DNA of 64,000 nucleotides from Virgibacillus doumboii (GCF_902806455.1 NZ_CADCWQ010000001.1:2046001-2110000); one strand, 5' to 3'. Shown: positions 41,582-51,832, counted from the first letter of the stretch. Translations and numbers: made by a program. Notes: a model not told the origin generated them from the sequence alone.

Positions 41582-41965
41582 TTACTGGAAAAAGAGACGC
41601 TGAATTATACCAAATATCACCAATATTATATAAAGAAATAAAAACAGCAGAAAGCATATTCGCCAGAAAATCTTAAATATGTTATTAAAAACAACTTCGG
41701 TATTAATTTTCCACTGGGCGACTGCAATGAATATAAATATACTAATCAATAAAACAAAAAGTATACCAATAAACGAGTTCCCGAAAATTATCCTGAATAA
41801 TACTGCAACCGCAATGATATATAAAAGGGTCGTCCAGTTCACAGACTTATGAATTGCTTTCCACCTGTGATTATAAAGTTGAAATGAAATAAGATAAACA
41901 ATAACTGTTGCTGCAACTGGTGCTGTAATGATAAATCCTATAAAATAAATGATAATATCCAACAT
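41582..41965 (-). CDS. DUF3397 family membrane protein
   Basis: Small hydrophobic protein (127 aa) with four predicted transmembrane helices (for example IIYFIGFIITAPVAATVIVY and FWRICFLLFLFLYIILVIFG). It resembles the DUF3397 proteins found between panE and bshC in many Bacillaceae. Function unknown. One base separates it from the panE stop, so it is co-transcribed with panE. E4 follows directly. Confidence 0.8.
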   Translation of the reverse strand: MLDIIIYFIGFIITAPVAATVIVYLISFQLYNHRWKAIHKSVNWTTLLYIIAVAVLFRIIFGNSFIGILFVLLISIFIFIAVAQWKINTEVVFNNIFKIFWRICFLLFLFLYIILVIFGIIQRLFFQ

Positions 41966-41966
41966 G

Positions 41967-42845
41967 CTATTTAATTTTCTCCTTTTTCTCCTCCAAAGCC
42001 TTTATACTCTGATAAATGAAAGACGTATATGGGATGGGCTGTTTACTTCGTTTAATTAAGTATCCGCAAATTGCCTCAATTTCAGTTTCATTATTTTCCC
42101 GGATATCTTTAAGCATCGATGACACATTGTTCCCTGTTTGTTCTGCAATAGTTTGAACACGGTTCCATTGCTCATTGAAATCCAGGTTCAGAACAAATGA
42201 AACTTCACAGCATATTTCGCGCGCCAATTTTTGTATATGTACATTTTTAAGAATCCCACCATTTGTTATGTCAAACAACGCACTTATAGGGTTAATAACA
42301 GCATTGACAATCAATTTTTCATGGAGCAGCAATTCCCAGTCATGAAATGATTCGATTGGAAAGTCGGGCTGATGCAATTGTCTTTCAATAGAATCAAGCG
42401 TACTTCTTTCCCCTTTGAATACTGCTAATTTTATGTTACCTCTCCCTCTATGTGCGACCGAATAATCGTTTTTCCGAATTGCGCCATGCTCCACTACTCC
42501 TACGATTGCAGGTTGACTCACCTTTTCCAATAGCTTGATATGCTCCATGCCGTTTTGCAGAAAAATAACCGGAGTATTCATATTTGTTTTATTTATAGCC
42601 GGAATAACCCGCGAAATATGCGGCTGTTTCACACATACGATAAAACATTCTTCATTCCTCATCTCATCCAGGAGGAGTGACCTCACTGGTACAGGTTCAG
42701 TTGCGTTTACCAACCAAATTCCATGCTTATTTAGAAGCTGCTTTTGCCCCCCTCTTTTAACATATACAGTAACCTGGTGATTTTTTGCCAAAAAACCTCC
42801 TAATAACAGACCTACAGATCCTCCACCTATTATTCCAAGTTTCAT
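41967..42845 (-). CDS. panE: 2-dehydropantoate 2-reductase family protein
   Basis: NADPH-dependent ketopantoate reductase type, making pantoate for coenzyme A. The N-terminal Rossmann motif is GIIGGGSVGLLLGGFLA; family motifs include FLQNGMEH, VVEHGAIR and the catalytic-lysine region EKLIVNAVINPISALF. 292 aa, full length. It corresponds to ylbQ (panE) in the B. subtilis ylb cluster. Other oxidoreductases share the fold, so the substrate is inferred from locus and motifs. Confidence 0.85.
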   Translation of the reverse strand: MKLGIIGGGSVGLLLGGFLAKNHQVTVYVKRGGQKQLLNKHGIWLVNATEPVPVRSLLLDEMRNEECFIVCVKQPHISRVIPAINKTNMNTPVIFLQNGMEHIKLLEKVSQPAIVGVVEHGAIRKNDYSVAHRGRGNIKLAVFKGERSTLDSIERQLHQPDFPIESFHDWELLLHEKLIVNAVINPISALFDITNGGILKNVHIQKLAREICCEVSFVLNLDFNEQWNRVQTIAEQTGNNVSSMLKDIRENNETEIEAICGYLIKRSKQPIPYTSFIYQSIKALEEKKEKIK

Positions 42846-43018
42846 ATTTCACCTCGCCTTTCCATCGTTACCTCTCTTAACCAATTGTAGCAGAATGAAT
42901 GCTATTTTTTGAGGAAATCAAAGATTCTCCCCCTTCTTCATTTCTTTCTGTATTTTTTTATACTATAATAAAATATATAGAAAAACCAAATACTTCTGAT
43001 TTTAAGGGGGAAATAACG

Positions 43019-43495
43019 ATGAACCAAATTAAAGTTGAGAAGCTCTTAATCAATTATAAAACGTTGGAAAAATTTAAGCGTTTTAAAGAATATGGAAATC
43101 AGGAACTGTCCATGCTGGAAGACCTGCAAAGCAACATAGTTGAAAATAACAGTGAATCACCATTTTACGGGATTTATATTGGAAATAACCTTATTGCCCG
43201 GATGAGTCTTTACAAGGTAACGGCAAAATATGATGCTTATTTTGAGCCAACACAGGACTATCTGGAACTGTGGAAACTTGAAGTGTTGCCGGATTATCGT
43301 GGAAAGAACTATGGTAAAGCTTTGGTGGATTTTGCAAAGGGCTATAATTTGCCAATTAAAACAAATCCACGGATTAACTCACACGATTTTTGGGAAAAGA
43401 TGGGCTTTCAAAAAGCAAAATATGATATGGAAAGAGACCTTGGTGAAAACCCGCTCATCTGGATGCCTGAAGGTGTACAAGAAAAAGATGTATAG
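43019..43495 (+). CDS. ylbP: GNAT family N-acetyltransferase YlbP
   Basis: Acetyltransferase of unknown substrate. The protein MNQIKVEKLLINYKTLEKFK contains the GNAT core WKLEVLPDYRGKNYGKALVDFAK, with the acetyl-CoA loop around residues 95-110. The frame extends 40 codons upstream, but GGGGG eight bases before the ATG at 43019 fixes the start (158 aa, as in B. subtilis). A TATAAT at 42964-42969 with a weak -35 may be its promoter. Divergent from panE and ends at a bidirectional terminator. Confidence 0.88.
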   Translation: MNQIKVEKLLINYKTLEKFKRFKEYGNQELSMLEDLQSNIVENNSESPFYGIYIGNNLIARMSLYKVTAKYDAYFEPTQDYLELWKLEVLPDYRGKNYGKALVDFAKGYNLPIKTNPRINSHDFWEKMGFQKAKYDMERDLGENPLIWMPEGVQEKDV

Positions 43496-43512
43496 TATAA
43501 AATAGCACAAAT

Positions 43513-43550
43513 AAAGACATGAATGGCTTTTGCAACATTCATGTCTTTTT
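43513..43550. terminator. Bidirectional terminator between ylbP and gerR
   Basis: Thirteen-base stem AAAGACATGAATG / CATTCATGTCTTT with T tails both ways, between the convergent genes ylbP and gerR. Confidence 0.88.
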
Positions 43551-43553
43551 AAA

Positions 43554-44033
43554 TTACTTATTTTCTTTAACCCAGCTCCACAAATTCCCCATTTCATCCC
43601 AGGCATCTTCATACCGTTTGAGCTGTGCCTTTAATTCCTGATTTTCCTTCTGCAAAAGATCAACTACTTTTTCCTGCTCTTTTTGGGATAATTGATTTTC
43701 ACTTGAAAAATTAGTTCGCATTCTCTCCAGCAATAAAATGGCAGTATCTATCGGATCATTCTCATCCATGTTTTGGGATTCGGTATAATTCTGTACGTTA
43801 CGCCTTCCTCCCTGTTTACGTTCTTCTTTGGCAAAATCAATAGCTTCCTGATACCGTTTACGGATGGAGGCATTCCACCTGAATCCACATGCTGCCGAAG
43901 TACGTGACAGTCGTTCGGCTACCTCCTTAAACGCTTCAAGCTGTGTTTTGCCTTCTCTAATATAGCGAAGTACTGTTTCTGCCAATATTATATCTTCATC
44001 ATCTGTCCATGCATCCTGGCGTGTTGCATTCAT
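43554..44033 (-). CDS. gerR: RsfA-family sporulation transcriptional regulator (GerR/YlbO)
   Basis: Mother-cell transcription factor of the RsfA family; in B. subtilis GerR is under sigma-E control and modulates spore-coat genes. The N-terminal Myb/SANT-like domain reads [20 protein letters not shown]...[20 protein letters not shown]; a coiled coil at about residues 105-150 ([20 protein letters not shown]) follows. 159 aa. Locus equals ylbO; an unrelated enoyl-CoA hydratase gene lies next to it. Confidence 0.85.
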   Translation of the reverse strand: MNATRQDAWTDDEDIILAETVLRYIREGKTQLEAFKEVAERLSRTSAACGFRWNASIRKRYQEAIDFAKEERKQGGRRNVQNYTESQNMDENDPIDTAILLLERMRTNFSSENQLSQKEQEKVVDLLQKENQELKAQLKRYEDAWDEMGNLWSWVKENK

Positions 44034-44121
44034 AACATCCCTCCTTACTTATTTGCTATCAATGTATGCAAAAAGTAGGAGTGATAGAATAAATCTTTAC
44101 TATTTTTGTTAACATTAATTA

Positions 44122-44883
44122 TTACTTTTGCTGAAAAAATTGTTCAACGGCATCCTTATGTTCCTGTGAATCCCATAATGTTGCACAGTTTCGGACTTCT
44201 TCATCCATTAATGCAGAGATACCCAGCATCGATAGTTTTTTCTTATATTGCATTTTTAATATTTTCATTTGCTCTAATGATTTTGCTATAAACGGTTTCA
44301 GCAGATGTTCACGATTGTCCCATAACGCTTCGTCTGCTACCTTTTGAAGCCAACCCTTACTTTGCAGATAGGAGGCTTCATATACTTCTCCTTCCACAAG
44401 CCACTGGTAAGCAAAGGTTGGATGAACTTTCTCATATAAAAGCGCTCCGCCACCCCAGCCAGGTGTTATTCCAAGCTTTGTTTGAACAAAGCCGAATTTT
44501 GTATTTTCCCTGCCTATCCTGAAGTCGCACGCGGTTGCAATTTCGCATCCCCCGCCCAATGCATCGCCATTTAACAAACAAACGGTCGGAACCGGAAATG
44601 AAGCAATTTCATAGAGAACTTCCTTCATTGGGTAGAGATTCGAAAATGCTTCATCTGTACTTAAATCGCCGTGCAGATTCTGCAGGTCACCACCTGCACA
44701 AAACATCCTGTCACCCGCTCCGGTTATGACAAGAAACTTAATGGAATCTTTCTTGGCAGTTTCCAACGTCTTTTTTAATTCCATCGCCATTTCCATTGAT
44801 ATTGCATTTCGTTTTTCGGGACGATTAAGTTGAATTACACCGTAACTACTTTCATTTTTAGTATATTGAATTGTGTTCGTCAT
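44122..44883 (-). CDS. Enoyl-CoA hydratase/isomerase family protein
   Basis: Crotonase-fold protein (253 aa). Acyl-CoA/oxyanion-hole motifs are FCAGGDLQNL (about 61-70) and NGDALGGGCEIATACDFR (105-122). Aligning by eye to rat mitochondrial hydratase, the first catalytic glutamate is kept (E114) but the second is Gln134 in GFVQTKLGITPG. It may therefore be an isomerase, hydrolase or other crotonase rather than a true hydratase. It is not at this place in B. subtilis, and no fatty-acid gene is adjacent. Confidence 0.85.
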   Translation of the reverse strand: MTNTIQYTKNESSYGVIQLNRPEKRNAISMEMAMELKKTLETAKKDSIKFLVITGAGDRMFCAGGDLQNLHGDLSTDEAFSNLYPMKEVLYEIASFPVPTVCLLNGDALGGGCEIATACDFRIGRENTKFGFVQTKLGITPGWGGGALLYEKVHPTFAYQWLVEGEVYEASYLQSKGWLQKVADEALWDNREHLLKPFIAKSLEQMKILKMQYKKKLSMLGISALMDEEVRNCATLWDSQEHKDAVEQFFQQK

Positions 44884-44945
44884 AAGATCTCCTCAATAAT
44901 TTACTATTCTATACTAATACTAGCATATATTAATTCCGAACATAT

Positions 44946-44980
44946 AAAAACAGACCACTGTTTATATAGTGATCTGTTAT
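44946..44980 (-). terminator. Terminator after rpmF
   Basis: Minus-strand stem AACAGATCACT / AGTGGTCTGTT with TTTTT, about 20 bases after the rpmF stop. Confidence 0.85.
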
Positions 44981-45000
44981 TATCAGGTTATTATTACAAT

Positions 45001-45174
45001 TTACTTGTTAACTACTTCTTTTCCATCATAATGACCACACGATTTACATACACGATGCGGCTTAGTCAGTTCACCACAATTTGAACATTCAACCATGCCA
45101 GGTACGTGCAGTTTCTTATGCGTACGACGTTGATTTTTAACTTTTTTGGAAGTTCTTCTCTTTGGTACTGCCAT
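45001..45174 (-). CDS. rpmF: 50S ribosomal protein L32
   Basis: Translated directly from the minus strand: starts [19 protein letters not shown] and ends [11 protein letters not shown], 57 aa. Zinc-ribbon cysteines CSNC and CKSC (residues 30-33 and 43-46) mark the zinc-binding form. GGAGG precedes the ATG. It follows ylbN after 40 bp, as in B. subtilis and most bacteria, and is closed by a terminator. Confidence 0.97.
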   Translation of the reverse strand: MAVPKRRTSKKVKNQRRTHKKLHVPGMVECSNCGELTKPHRVCKSCGHYDGKEVVNK

Positions 45175-45214
45175 GACTTACACCTCCTTCAATTATGAGA
45201 GCAAACCAGAATTA

Positions 45215-45745
45215 CTATTCATCTTTCCCGTTCTCATTATCTTCAAGTAATGATTCCAGTTTTTGTAAACGTGGATCAATCTTTTTTTCTGATTTTTCTT
45301 CTGAAATAAATTCCCATCCTTCTCCTTCAGAAGGAGCAAGGCGATTTGCATCATCATCTGAAAACACCCGATAAGGTGTCTCTAAAAGAATATTTTCCTT
45401 GATATATGGGGTTAAGTCAAGTACTTCCCCATCAATTTGATGAATTTCGTCATCTGCTTCTTCATCATAGTAGGCTGACTCAGAAAATACCTCAGTTGCC
45501 TTTATTTCAAAGGCATATGGTACATCAACCAAAGTCCGGGCACATGGTAAGATCATTTTTCCACTAATGGTAAATGAAAAAATAAATTCGTTTCCTTGTT
45601 CGAACGCGTTACCCTGGACATGAACAGAGTTAATTTCCCGAATATCATTATTCATAATTTCGAGTTCAGATACATCTACTCTGTCATCAAAAGTAAATGT
45701 TCCATTATGGGTATTTTTCCTAATTTCACCTAATGTAAATTTCAT
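45215..45745 (-). CDS. ylbN: YlbN / YceD family (DUF177) protein
   Basis: Member of the DUF177 family that almost always precedes rpmF; linked to 23S rRNA handling in E. coli and plants, mechanism open. Contains GKMILPCARTLVDVPYAFEI, the conserved cysteine-bearing core, and an acidic middle (YYDEEADDEIHQIDGEVLDL) with the ENILLETPYRV motif. The ATG at 45745 has GAGGTG six bases upstream (176 aa). Divergent from tmcAL. Confidence 0.9.
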   Translation of the reverse strand: MKFTLGEIRKNTHNGTFTFDDRVDVSELEIMNNDIREINSVHVQGNAFEQGNEFIFSFTISGKMILPCARTLVDVPYAFEIKATEVFSESAYYDEEADDEIHQIDGEVLDLTPYIKENILLETPYRVFSDDDANRLAPSEGEGWEFISEEKSEKKIDPRLQKLESLLEDNENGKDE

Positions 45746-45952
45746 TATTATCACCTCAAGGCAACAAGAGTTATTTTAAAAGGAAAATGAACTTTTGTCA
45801 ACATATTTTCTTTACAGGATTAATATTATCCATTGTTGGATTTTAATACCAGTATGCCCTTTCTATGCATCGGTAATCGTGTAGAACAAACAATGCAGGA
45901 CCATCCATTTTTTGGTACAATAAATACCATCAAAAACCTGGGAGTTGGACGT

Positions 45953-47167
45953 ATGCAAGCTTGTGGTTTAATTGTTGAATATAATCCATTTCATAATGGT
46001 CATCTATACCATGTACAGAAAGCTAAAAAAAAATCCGGTGCAGATTGTATGGTTGCTGTAATGAGCGGATCTTTCTTACAGCGTGGGGAGCCTGCAATTA
46101 TTGATAAGTTTCACCGTACTAAGGCTGCATTATCAGCCGGAGTAGATATTGTATTGGAACTGCCATATTTGTATGCGGTACAAAGCAGTAACTTATTTGC
46201 CAAAGGATCTGTTCATACATTAAATGAAATTGGCGTGTCCAGCATTTGTTTTGGCAGTGAATCCGGAGAAATTTCATATTTCACCAATGGGTATGAAATA
46301 TATAAGGAAAAAGAAAAAGGCTATAAGGAATCACTTAAATCACATTTGGACGAAGGAAGTTCGTTTCCCGAAGCAAGCAGAGCAGCCTATGAGGAAATTG
46401 GCTTAACAGCGACTGGAATCGATTTATCAAAGCCGAATAATATTCTTGGATTCAGCTATGTTAAAGCAATATTGGAAAATCAGTTATCAATTGAACCCTT
46501 AACAATCACACGAACAAAAAGTGGTTATCATGATCAGGTTATGGCCGGTGATATTGCAAGCGCAACAAGTATAAGAAAAGAGTTGTTTACGGACGGAAAA
46601 ATCTCTGTTGATACAGCAAATACATTGCCGGAAGAAACGATTATACAACTTAACCAATATAAAGATAAATCAACTACCTGGCACACATGGGAATACTACT
46701 TCAACCTGATTCATTACCGTGTCATGACAATGTCGCCCGAAGAAATCGCTTGTATTCATGGGGTTGACGAAGGACTTGAATACCGTATTAAAAAAACCGC
46801 ACACGATGTCACATCCTTTGCCGAATGGGTAGACAAAATCAAAACAAAACGATATACGTGGACAAGACTGCAGCGGATTTTCGTACATATTTTGACAAAT
46901 ACAACCAAGGATGACATGGAATATGCCAAAGAATTACCATCTGTTCCTTACGTAAGGCTGTTAGGAATGACTGAAAAAGGACAATCCTACTTGAATTACA
47001 GAAAAAAGAAGATGGATGTTCCACTTATTTCGAGCCTGGGCAGGGGGATGAACCAAATGCTATCAATAGAGGAAAAGGCCACTAACGCCTATTTCAGTAT
47101 CCTGCCGCCAAATAAGAGAAATCAATTTCACAGACAGGAACTCCAGCCACCGATTATCATGAAGTAA
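45953..47167 (+). CDS. tmcAL: tRNA(Met) cytidine acetate ligase (YlbM)
   Basis: Makes N4-acetylcytidine at the wobble position of elongator tRNA-Met using acetate and ATP. The nucleotidyltransferase motif is in LIVEYNPFHNGHLYHVQKA, with MSGSFLQRGEPAIIDKF following. The frame opens at 45833, but the family N-terminus MQACGLIVEYNPFHNGH starts at 45953 with GGGAG eight bases upstream (404 aa). An extended -10-like TGGTACAAT at 45913-45920 may be its promoter. It ends in a strong terminator. Confidence 0.93.
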   Translation: MQACGLIVEYNPFHNGHLYHVQKAKKKSGADCMVAVMSGSFLQRGEPAIIDKFHRTKAALSAGVDIVLELPYLYAVQSSNLFAKGSVHTLNEIGVSSICFGSESGEISYFTNGYEIYKEKEKGYKESLKSHLDEGSSFPEASRAAYEEIGLTATGIDLSKPNNILGFSYVKAILENQLSIEPLTITRTKSGYHDQVMAGDIASATSIRKELFTDGKISVDTANTLPEETIIQLNQYKDKSTTWHTWEYYFNLIHYRVMTMSPEEIACIHGVDEGLEYRIKKTAHDVTSFAEWVDKIKTKRYTWTRLQRIFVHILTNTTKDDMEYAKELPSVPYVRLLGMTEKGQSYLNYRKKKMDVPLISSLGRGMNQMLSIEEKATNAYFSILPPNKRNQFHRQELQPPIIMK

Positions 47168-47210
47168 AAAAACTGCAATATGGACGTTGTATCCATATTG
47201 CAGTTTTTTT
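47166..47210 (+). terminator. Terminator after tmcAL
   Basis: Stem AAAAAACTGCAATATGGA / TCCATATTGCAGTTTTTT, perfect over 18 bases with a T tail, overlapping the stop region. Confidence 0.92.
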
Positions 47211-47278
47211 ATAGTAATAAGGATAGTATTGTATATCTTTAACTTTTTCGTAAATTATGTTGCTCCTTTTCCATCGCA

Positions 47279-47520
47279 GTTGACATAAACTGTGAACTAA
47301 ATCTGATCTGATTTGAATTATTTAATAAGGCTCTTTGACGCCGCAGCTGGAACATACTCGCTTTCCGCGGGCAGCTGGTGAGCCTCGTAGTGTGACAACA
47401 CGGAGAGGCTCATCAGCCGCCCACGGCTAAGAAGACACTGCGAAAACTCACTTTTTGAGCAGATGTCGCCTTGGTACCCGGAGGCGTGAAAGCGAAGTGT
47501 ATTTCCGCAGCGGCGGACTA
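47279..47520. repeat. Repeat element E5 (composite element between tmcAL and ylbL)
   Basis: Left end GTTGACATAAACTGTGAACT (47279-47298), then GGCTCTTTGAC and GCCGCAGCTGGAACATACTC, matching the right end of E4 read in reverse. The second arm is inverted and ends AAGCGAAGTGTATTTCCGC; it carries the 62-nt module where the first arm has an uninterrupted CTTTCCGCGGGC. The right terminal repeat is missing or degraded. Fills most of 47211-47572. Confidence 0.75.
47426..47487 (+). repeat. Conserved 62-nt module, copy in E5
   Basis: Three differences by eye from the E3/E4 copies (AAAACTCAC for AAAACGAAC, GGAGGCGT for GGAGGTGT). Confidence 0.78.
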
Positions 47521-47572
47521 ACTCTCATTGTGCACTTTCGCCTGCGAAAACAGAGCATCGTTTCTCCATAAA

Positions 47573-48589
47573 TCATTCGAGTTCCTGCAGGTAGTTAAGC
47601 GCATCTTTAAAGGTTTCAACAGGCACAACTTTCATATCTGTACCAATTTCCTCAGCTGTTTGTTTTGCCACTTGATAATTTGAATCTTTTGCGCCATCCT
47701 CGTTGGGAGCGAAGAAGATATCACAACCCTCCTCATCAGCGGCAATCACTTTTTTATCGATTCCACCAATTCGCAGGACATTTCCGTTATAATCCACTTC
47801 ACCGGTTCCGGCAATCTGATAGCCTTTCGTTAAATCCTTTTTAGTCAATTGATCATAAATTTCCAGTGAGAACATCAGCCCGGCACTAGGTCCGCCAATA
47901 CTTCCACTTGAAAAATTTACTTTCGGATCAACAGTTACACTGCGATCAGTAACTAATCTGATCCCAATACCAATTTTATTATCCAGTTCTTCAAATTTCT
48001 CAAGCTTTATTTCCTTTGAAAGTTTTTGATCGTCACGCATAACCTCTAACGTTATCATATCCCCTGCCTCTTTATTTTCCACATAGCTGATTAAATCATC
48101 TGATTGCTTAATTTCATTTCCATCAATCCCAGTAATCCGATCACCTGACTTTAACTTTCCGTCTGCCGGCATTCCTTCAACAACAGAAACAACATAGACC
48201 CCTTCATAACTTATTGTAATATCTTCGTTTGCTGCTTGATAGGCAACTACTTTTGAAGCTTCCTGTGAACTCTCCATCATCCGAAGCTGTGCATGAAAAT
48301 ACTCATCCTCTGATACACCTTCCGGCCGAACCTGCCTCAGTGGCATTACTTCCTGATGCGGCAAAATTTTTGCCCATGCATATTGAATTGGGGTTGCCTG
48401 TCCACCGCGTACTGTAACCAGATGCATATCCCCTTCGCTTTGATAGCCGCCTTCCACTTCTACCATTGGGTTAAGCGCGTCAGCACCACCTGGTTTATAT
48501 ATGTAGTATGGAAGCTGATATGCTGAAAGAAAAAATGCTGCTGCAATCACAATTATTAAATAAATTATATGTTTTTTCGTAAATTTCAC
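47573..48589 (-). CDS. ylbL: YlbL family PDZ/Lon-like membrane protease
   Basis: Membrane-anchored serine protease; in B. subtilis YlbL degrades the DNA-damage division inhibitor YneA. Order: N-terminal transmembrane helix (IIYLIIVIAAAFFLSAY), a PDZ domain (about 125-195: VVSVVEGMPADGKLKSGDRI), then a Lon-type proteolytic domain with catalytic Ser in GSIGGPSAGLMFSLEIYD and Lys in RIGGIDKKVIAADE. 338 aa. Convergent with tmcAL, with E5 between. Confidence 0.9.
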   Translation of the reverse strand: MKFTKKHIIYLIIVIAAAFFLSAYQLPYYIYKPGGADALNPMVEVEGGYQSEGDMHLVTVRGGQATPIQYAWAKILPHQEVMPLRQVRPEGVSEDEYFHAQLRMMESSQEASKVVAYQAANEDITISYEGVYVVSVVEGMPADGKLKSGDRITGIDGNEIKQSDDLISYVENKEAGDMITLEVMRDDQKLSKEIKLEKFEELDNKIGIGIRLVTDRSVTVDPKVNFSSGSIGGPSAGLMFSLEIYDQLTKKDLTKGYQIAGTGEVDYNGNVLRIGGIDKKVIAADEEGCDIFFAPNEDGAKDSNYQVAKQTAEEIGTDMKVVPVETFKDALNYLQELE

Positions 48590-48802
48590 CGGAATTCCCC
48601 TTCCAAACGTTCATGATGCAATTACTTTTTAGTAAAGTCCTAAAAGTGTATGGCATAAAAACATGATGTATGTGCGTATATTGATATAGACTTGTACAAA
48701 ATTTGCATAATATGATTTTGACAAATTTATATAACAAGCTAGCATCATTCTACTACTATCAAAAAAAGAAGTACAGAGTTAGCTCATACTTTAGGAGGCT
48801 TT

Positions 48803-50014
48803 ATGTTGATACAAAAAGTCAAAACAATAATGCTATCAGGAATTACAGTCTTTATTGCTTTTTGCCTGATAAAGTATCCGGACCAATCACTTGAAGCCAG
48901 TATCCGCGGATTGAATATGTGGTGGGAAATTGTGTTTCCTTCATTACTACCTTTTTTCATTACAGCGGAACTGTTAATTGGCTTTGGTGTGGTCAAATTT
49001 ATTGGCATTCTATTTGAACCGATTATGCGCCCGTTGTTTAATGTTCCCGGCGTAGGAAGTTTCGCATGGGCCATGGGAATGGCAAGCGGTTATCCTACTG
49101 GAGCAAAAATATCAACACGATTACGGGAAGAGGATCAACTATCACAGATTGAGGCTGAACGGCTTGTTTCCTTTACAAATGCTTCAAGTCCGCTTTTTAT
49201 ATTTGGTGCTGTGTCGGTTGGTTTTTTCTATGATGTTAAACTAGGTGTACTCTTGGCAGCTTCACACTATATTGGCAATGCACTGGTTGGTATTTGCATG
49301 CGGTTTCACGGCCGAAGAAAAGAAAAGAATATTGATAAAACAAAGAAACAAAAGCCTTCAATTATACTGGCATTTAAGGAAATGCACCGTACCAGAATGA
49401 ATGATCCCCGTCCTTTCGGTAAAATTGTTGGAGATGCCGTGTTGAATTCAATTCAAACGCTGGTTATGGTTGGCGGATTTATTATCCTTTTTTCTGTTCT
49501 AACCAAATTATTATATATAATAGGTGTATCCTCCATAATCGCTGTTTTATTTCAAGTTATCCTGCAGATTCTTTCATTGCCGATTGAACTTGCTTTGCCT
49601 ATGTTCTCCGGATTGTTTGAAATAACACTTGGTGCAAGAGAAATATCTCAGATTGAAACAAGCAGCTTGCTGGCAAAAATGATTGCCGTCAGTTTTATCT
49701 TAGGCTTTAACGGATTTTCCATTCAGGCTCAAGTTGCAAGTATTATAGCACCTACAGATATCCGCTTCGCTCCATATTTCTTTGCACGTATCCTTCATGG
49801 TACATTTGCCGGGATACTGACTTTTGTCTTATATGAGAAACTGTATTTAAACCGGACTTCATTTGACTTTAATGGTGTGCCTGTTTCCAATAATATACAT
49901 GAAAATCCATGGGTCGCGACATTGTATCATTTAAAAGATATCGGACCTGTAATAACCATTGCCTTTTTACTGATTGCTGCAATTATTTTGCTAAGGAGAT
50001 GGAGAAAAATATAA
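48803..50014 (+). CDS. ylbJ: Sporulation integral membrane protein YlbJ
   Basis: Polytopic membrane protein with nucleoside-recognition (Gate) domains; in B. subtilis it is sigma-E dependent and required for proper cortex/heat-resistant spores. About eight helices; conserved stretches are PSLLPFFITAELLIGFGVVKF, WAMGMASGYPTGAKI and FSGLFEITLGAREIS. 403 aa. The start has AGGAGG five bases upstream. No clear sigma-E promoter was found in the 213-bp divergent region. Terminates in a bidirectional hairpin before coaD. Confidence 0.9.
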   Translation: MLIQKVKTIMLSGITVFIAFCLIKYPDQSLEASIRGLNMWWEIVFPSLLPFFITAELLIGFGVVKFIGILFEPIMRPLFNVPGVGSFAWAMGMASGYPTGAKISTRLREEDQLSQIEAERLVSFTNASSPLFIFGAVSVGFFYDVKLGVLLAASHYIGNALVGICMRFHGRRKEKNIDKTKKQKPSIILAFKEMHRTRMNDPRPFGKIVGDAVLNSIQTLVMVGGFIILFSVLTKLLYIIGVSSIIAVLFQVILQILSLPIELALPMFSGLFEITLGAREISQIETSSLLAKMIAVSFILGFNGFSIQAQVASIIAPTDIRFAPYFFARILHGTFAGILTFVLYEKLYLNRTSFDFNGVPVSNNIHENPWVATLYHLKDIGPVITIAFLLIAAIILLRRWRKI

Positions 50015-50052
50015 AAAGATGTTGAATCATTTCTGCTGATCAACATCTTTTA
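50013..50052. terminator. Bidirectional terminator between ylbJ and coaD
   Basis: Stem AAAAGATGTTGA / TCAACATCTTTT with short A/T tails on both sides, between convergent genes. Confidence 0.8.
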
Positions 50053-50055
50053 AGA

Positions 50056-51100
<1,045 letters not shown>

Positions 51101-51126
51101 ATAATCACCTCACCAGGACATATTCG

Positions 51127-51385
51127 TTAGTCCGATAATACACAGCACTTATATTTTATAATTTCTGCTAAAAAAATAAAAGGAAGTGTATATAAATTTT
51201 TACCATGTACATAATAACATAGTGAAGCAGCTAAGAATTGCTTGGCTGTTTCAAAACACGGAGAAGACTTACACTTCCCCATAAGTTCTTCTTCCGGTTT
51301 CTCCTCTCCCTTTGCCTTTTTGTTTTCTAACAAGAAAACAAAGGGACCTGCAGAACTATTGTCTGCAGGTTTTTTCTTTTTTATT
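51127..51385 (-). ncRNA. Structured leader upstream of rsmD (possible ylbH leader RNA)
   Basis: Minus-strand order: hairpin ACCTGCAG / CTGCAGGT; nested hairpin CCCTTTG...CAAAGGG enclosing GTTTTC/GAAAAC; hairpin CAGCCAAG / CTTAGCTG; and a long-range pair GGAAGTGTA / TACACTTCC followed by TTTTATTTTTTT. The 68-codon frame inside is unlike a protein. Known: a conserved ylbH leader RNA of unknown function precedes this gene in Bacillus. I could not match its consensus, so assignment rests on position and fold. Confidence 0.5.
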
Positions 51386-51424
51386 GTTCTTTTCGTAAAT
51401 TCATTTTCTTTCTAACCGCGTAGC

Positions 51425-51832
51425 AGATATAAAATGCGACGTAATTTGAAAAAGAAGATTGAGTGCTATAACACCGCTGCGGAAATACACTTCGCTTTCC
51501 GTGGGCGGCTGTTGAGCCCCCTTCGTGCTTACGCACTCAGTGGACTCACCTAGGCCTTTCCTCCCACAGGAGTCTCAGCGTATTTCCTCCGCTGGATCTT
51601 ATTATAAAAGACTAGAAAATTTAGCAATATATATATTCTGATAGATAAAAAAGCTGTTTTAAACCAGAAGCTGGAATGTACGAGCTGAAGAGGCTCGACA
51701 CTTGCCCGCGGCTAAGAAGACACTGTGAAAACGTACTTTTTGAGCAGATGTCGCCTTGGTACCCGGAGGTGTGAAAGCGACAGCCCGCAGCGGAAAACAT
51801 ACGCCGCGGTTAATGCGCTGTGTCAAAAACAA
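51425..51832. repeat. Repeat element E6 (composite element upstream of rsmD)
   Basis: Left end AGATATAAAATGCGACG, with the direct arm 51472-51594 (CGCTGCGGAAATACACTTCG to TATTTCCTCCGCTGG). The second half has CAGAAGCTGGAATG, the 62-nt module and a GCCCGCAGCGGAAAACATAC end; the right terminal motif TTAATGCGCTGTGTCAA is degraded. Lies between the rsmD leader and the ylbG terminator; non-coding. Confidence 0.78.
51711..51772 (+). repeat. Conserved 62-nt module, copy in E6
   Basis: Two base differences by eye from the E3/E4 copies (CTGTGAAAACG for CTGCGAAAACG, GTACTT for GAACTT). Confidence 0.8.

Noticed and set aside
51127..51333. 68-codon open frame upstream of rsmD on the minus strand
   Set aside because: It overlaps several strong RNA hairpins, has no ribosome-binding site and no recognisable family; it is better explained as part of a structured leader.
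51350..51385. Plus-strand intrinsic terminator (ACCTGCAG / CTGCAGGT then T run)
   Set aside because: It looks like a good plus-strand terminator, but no plus-strand gene precedes it; it is more likely the first stem of the minus-strand rsmD leader.
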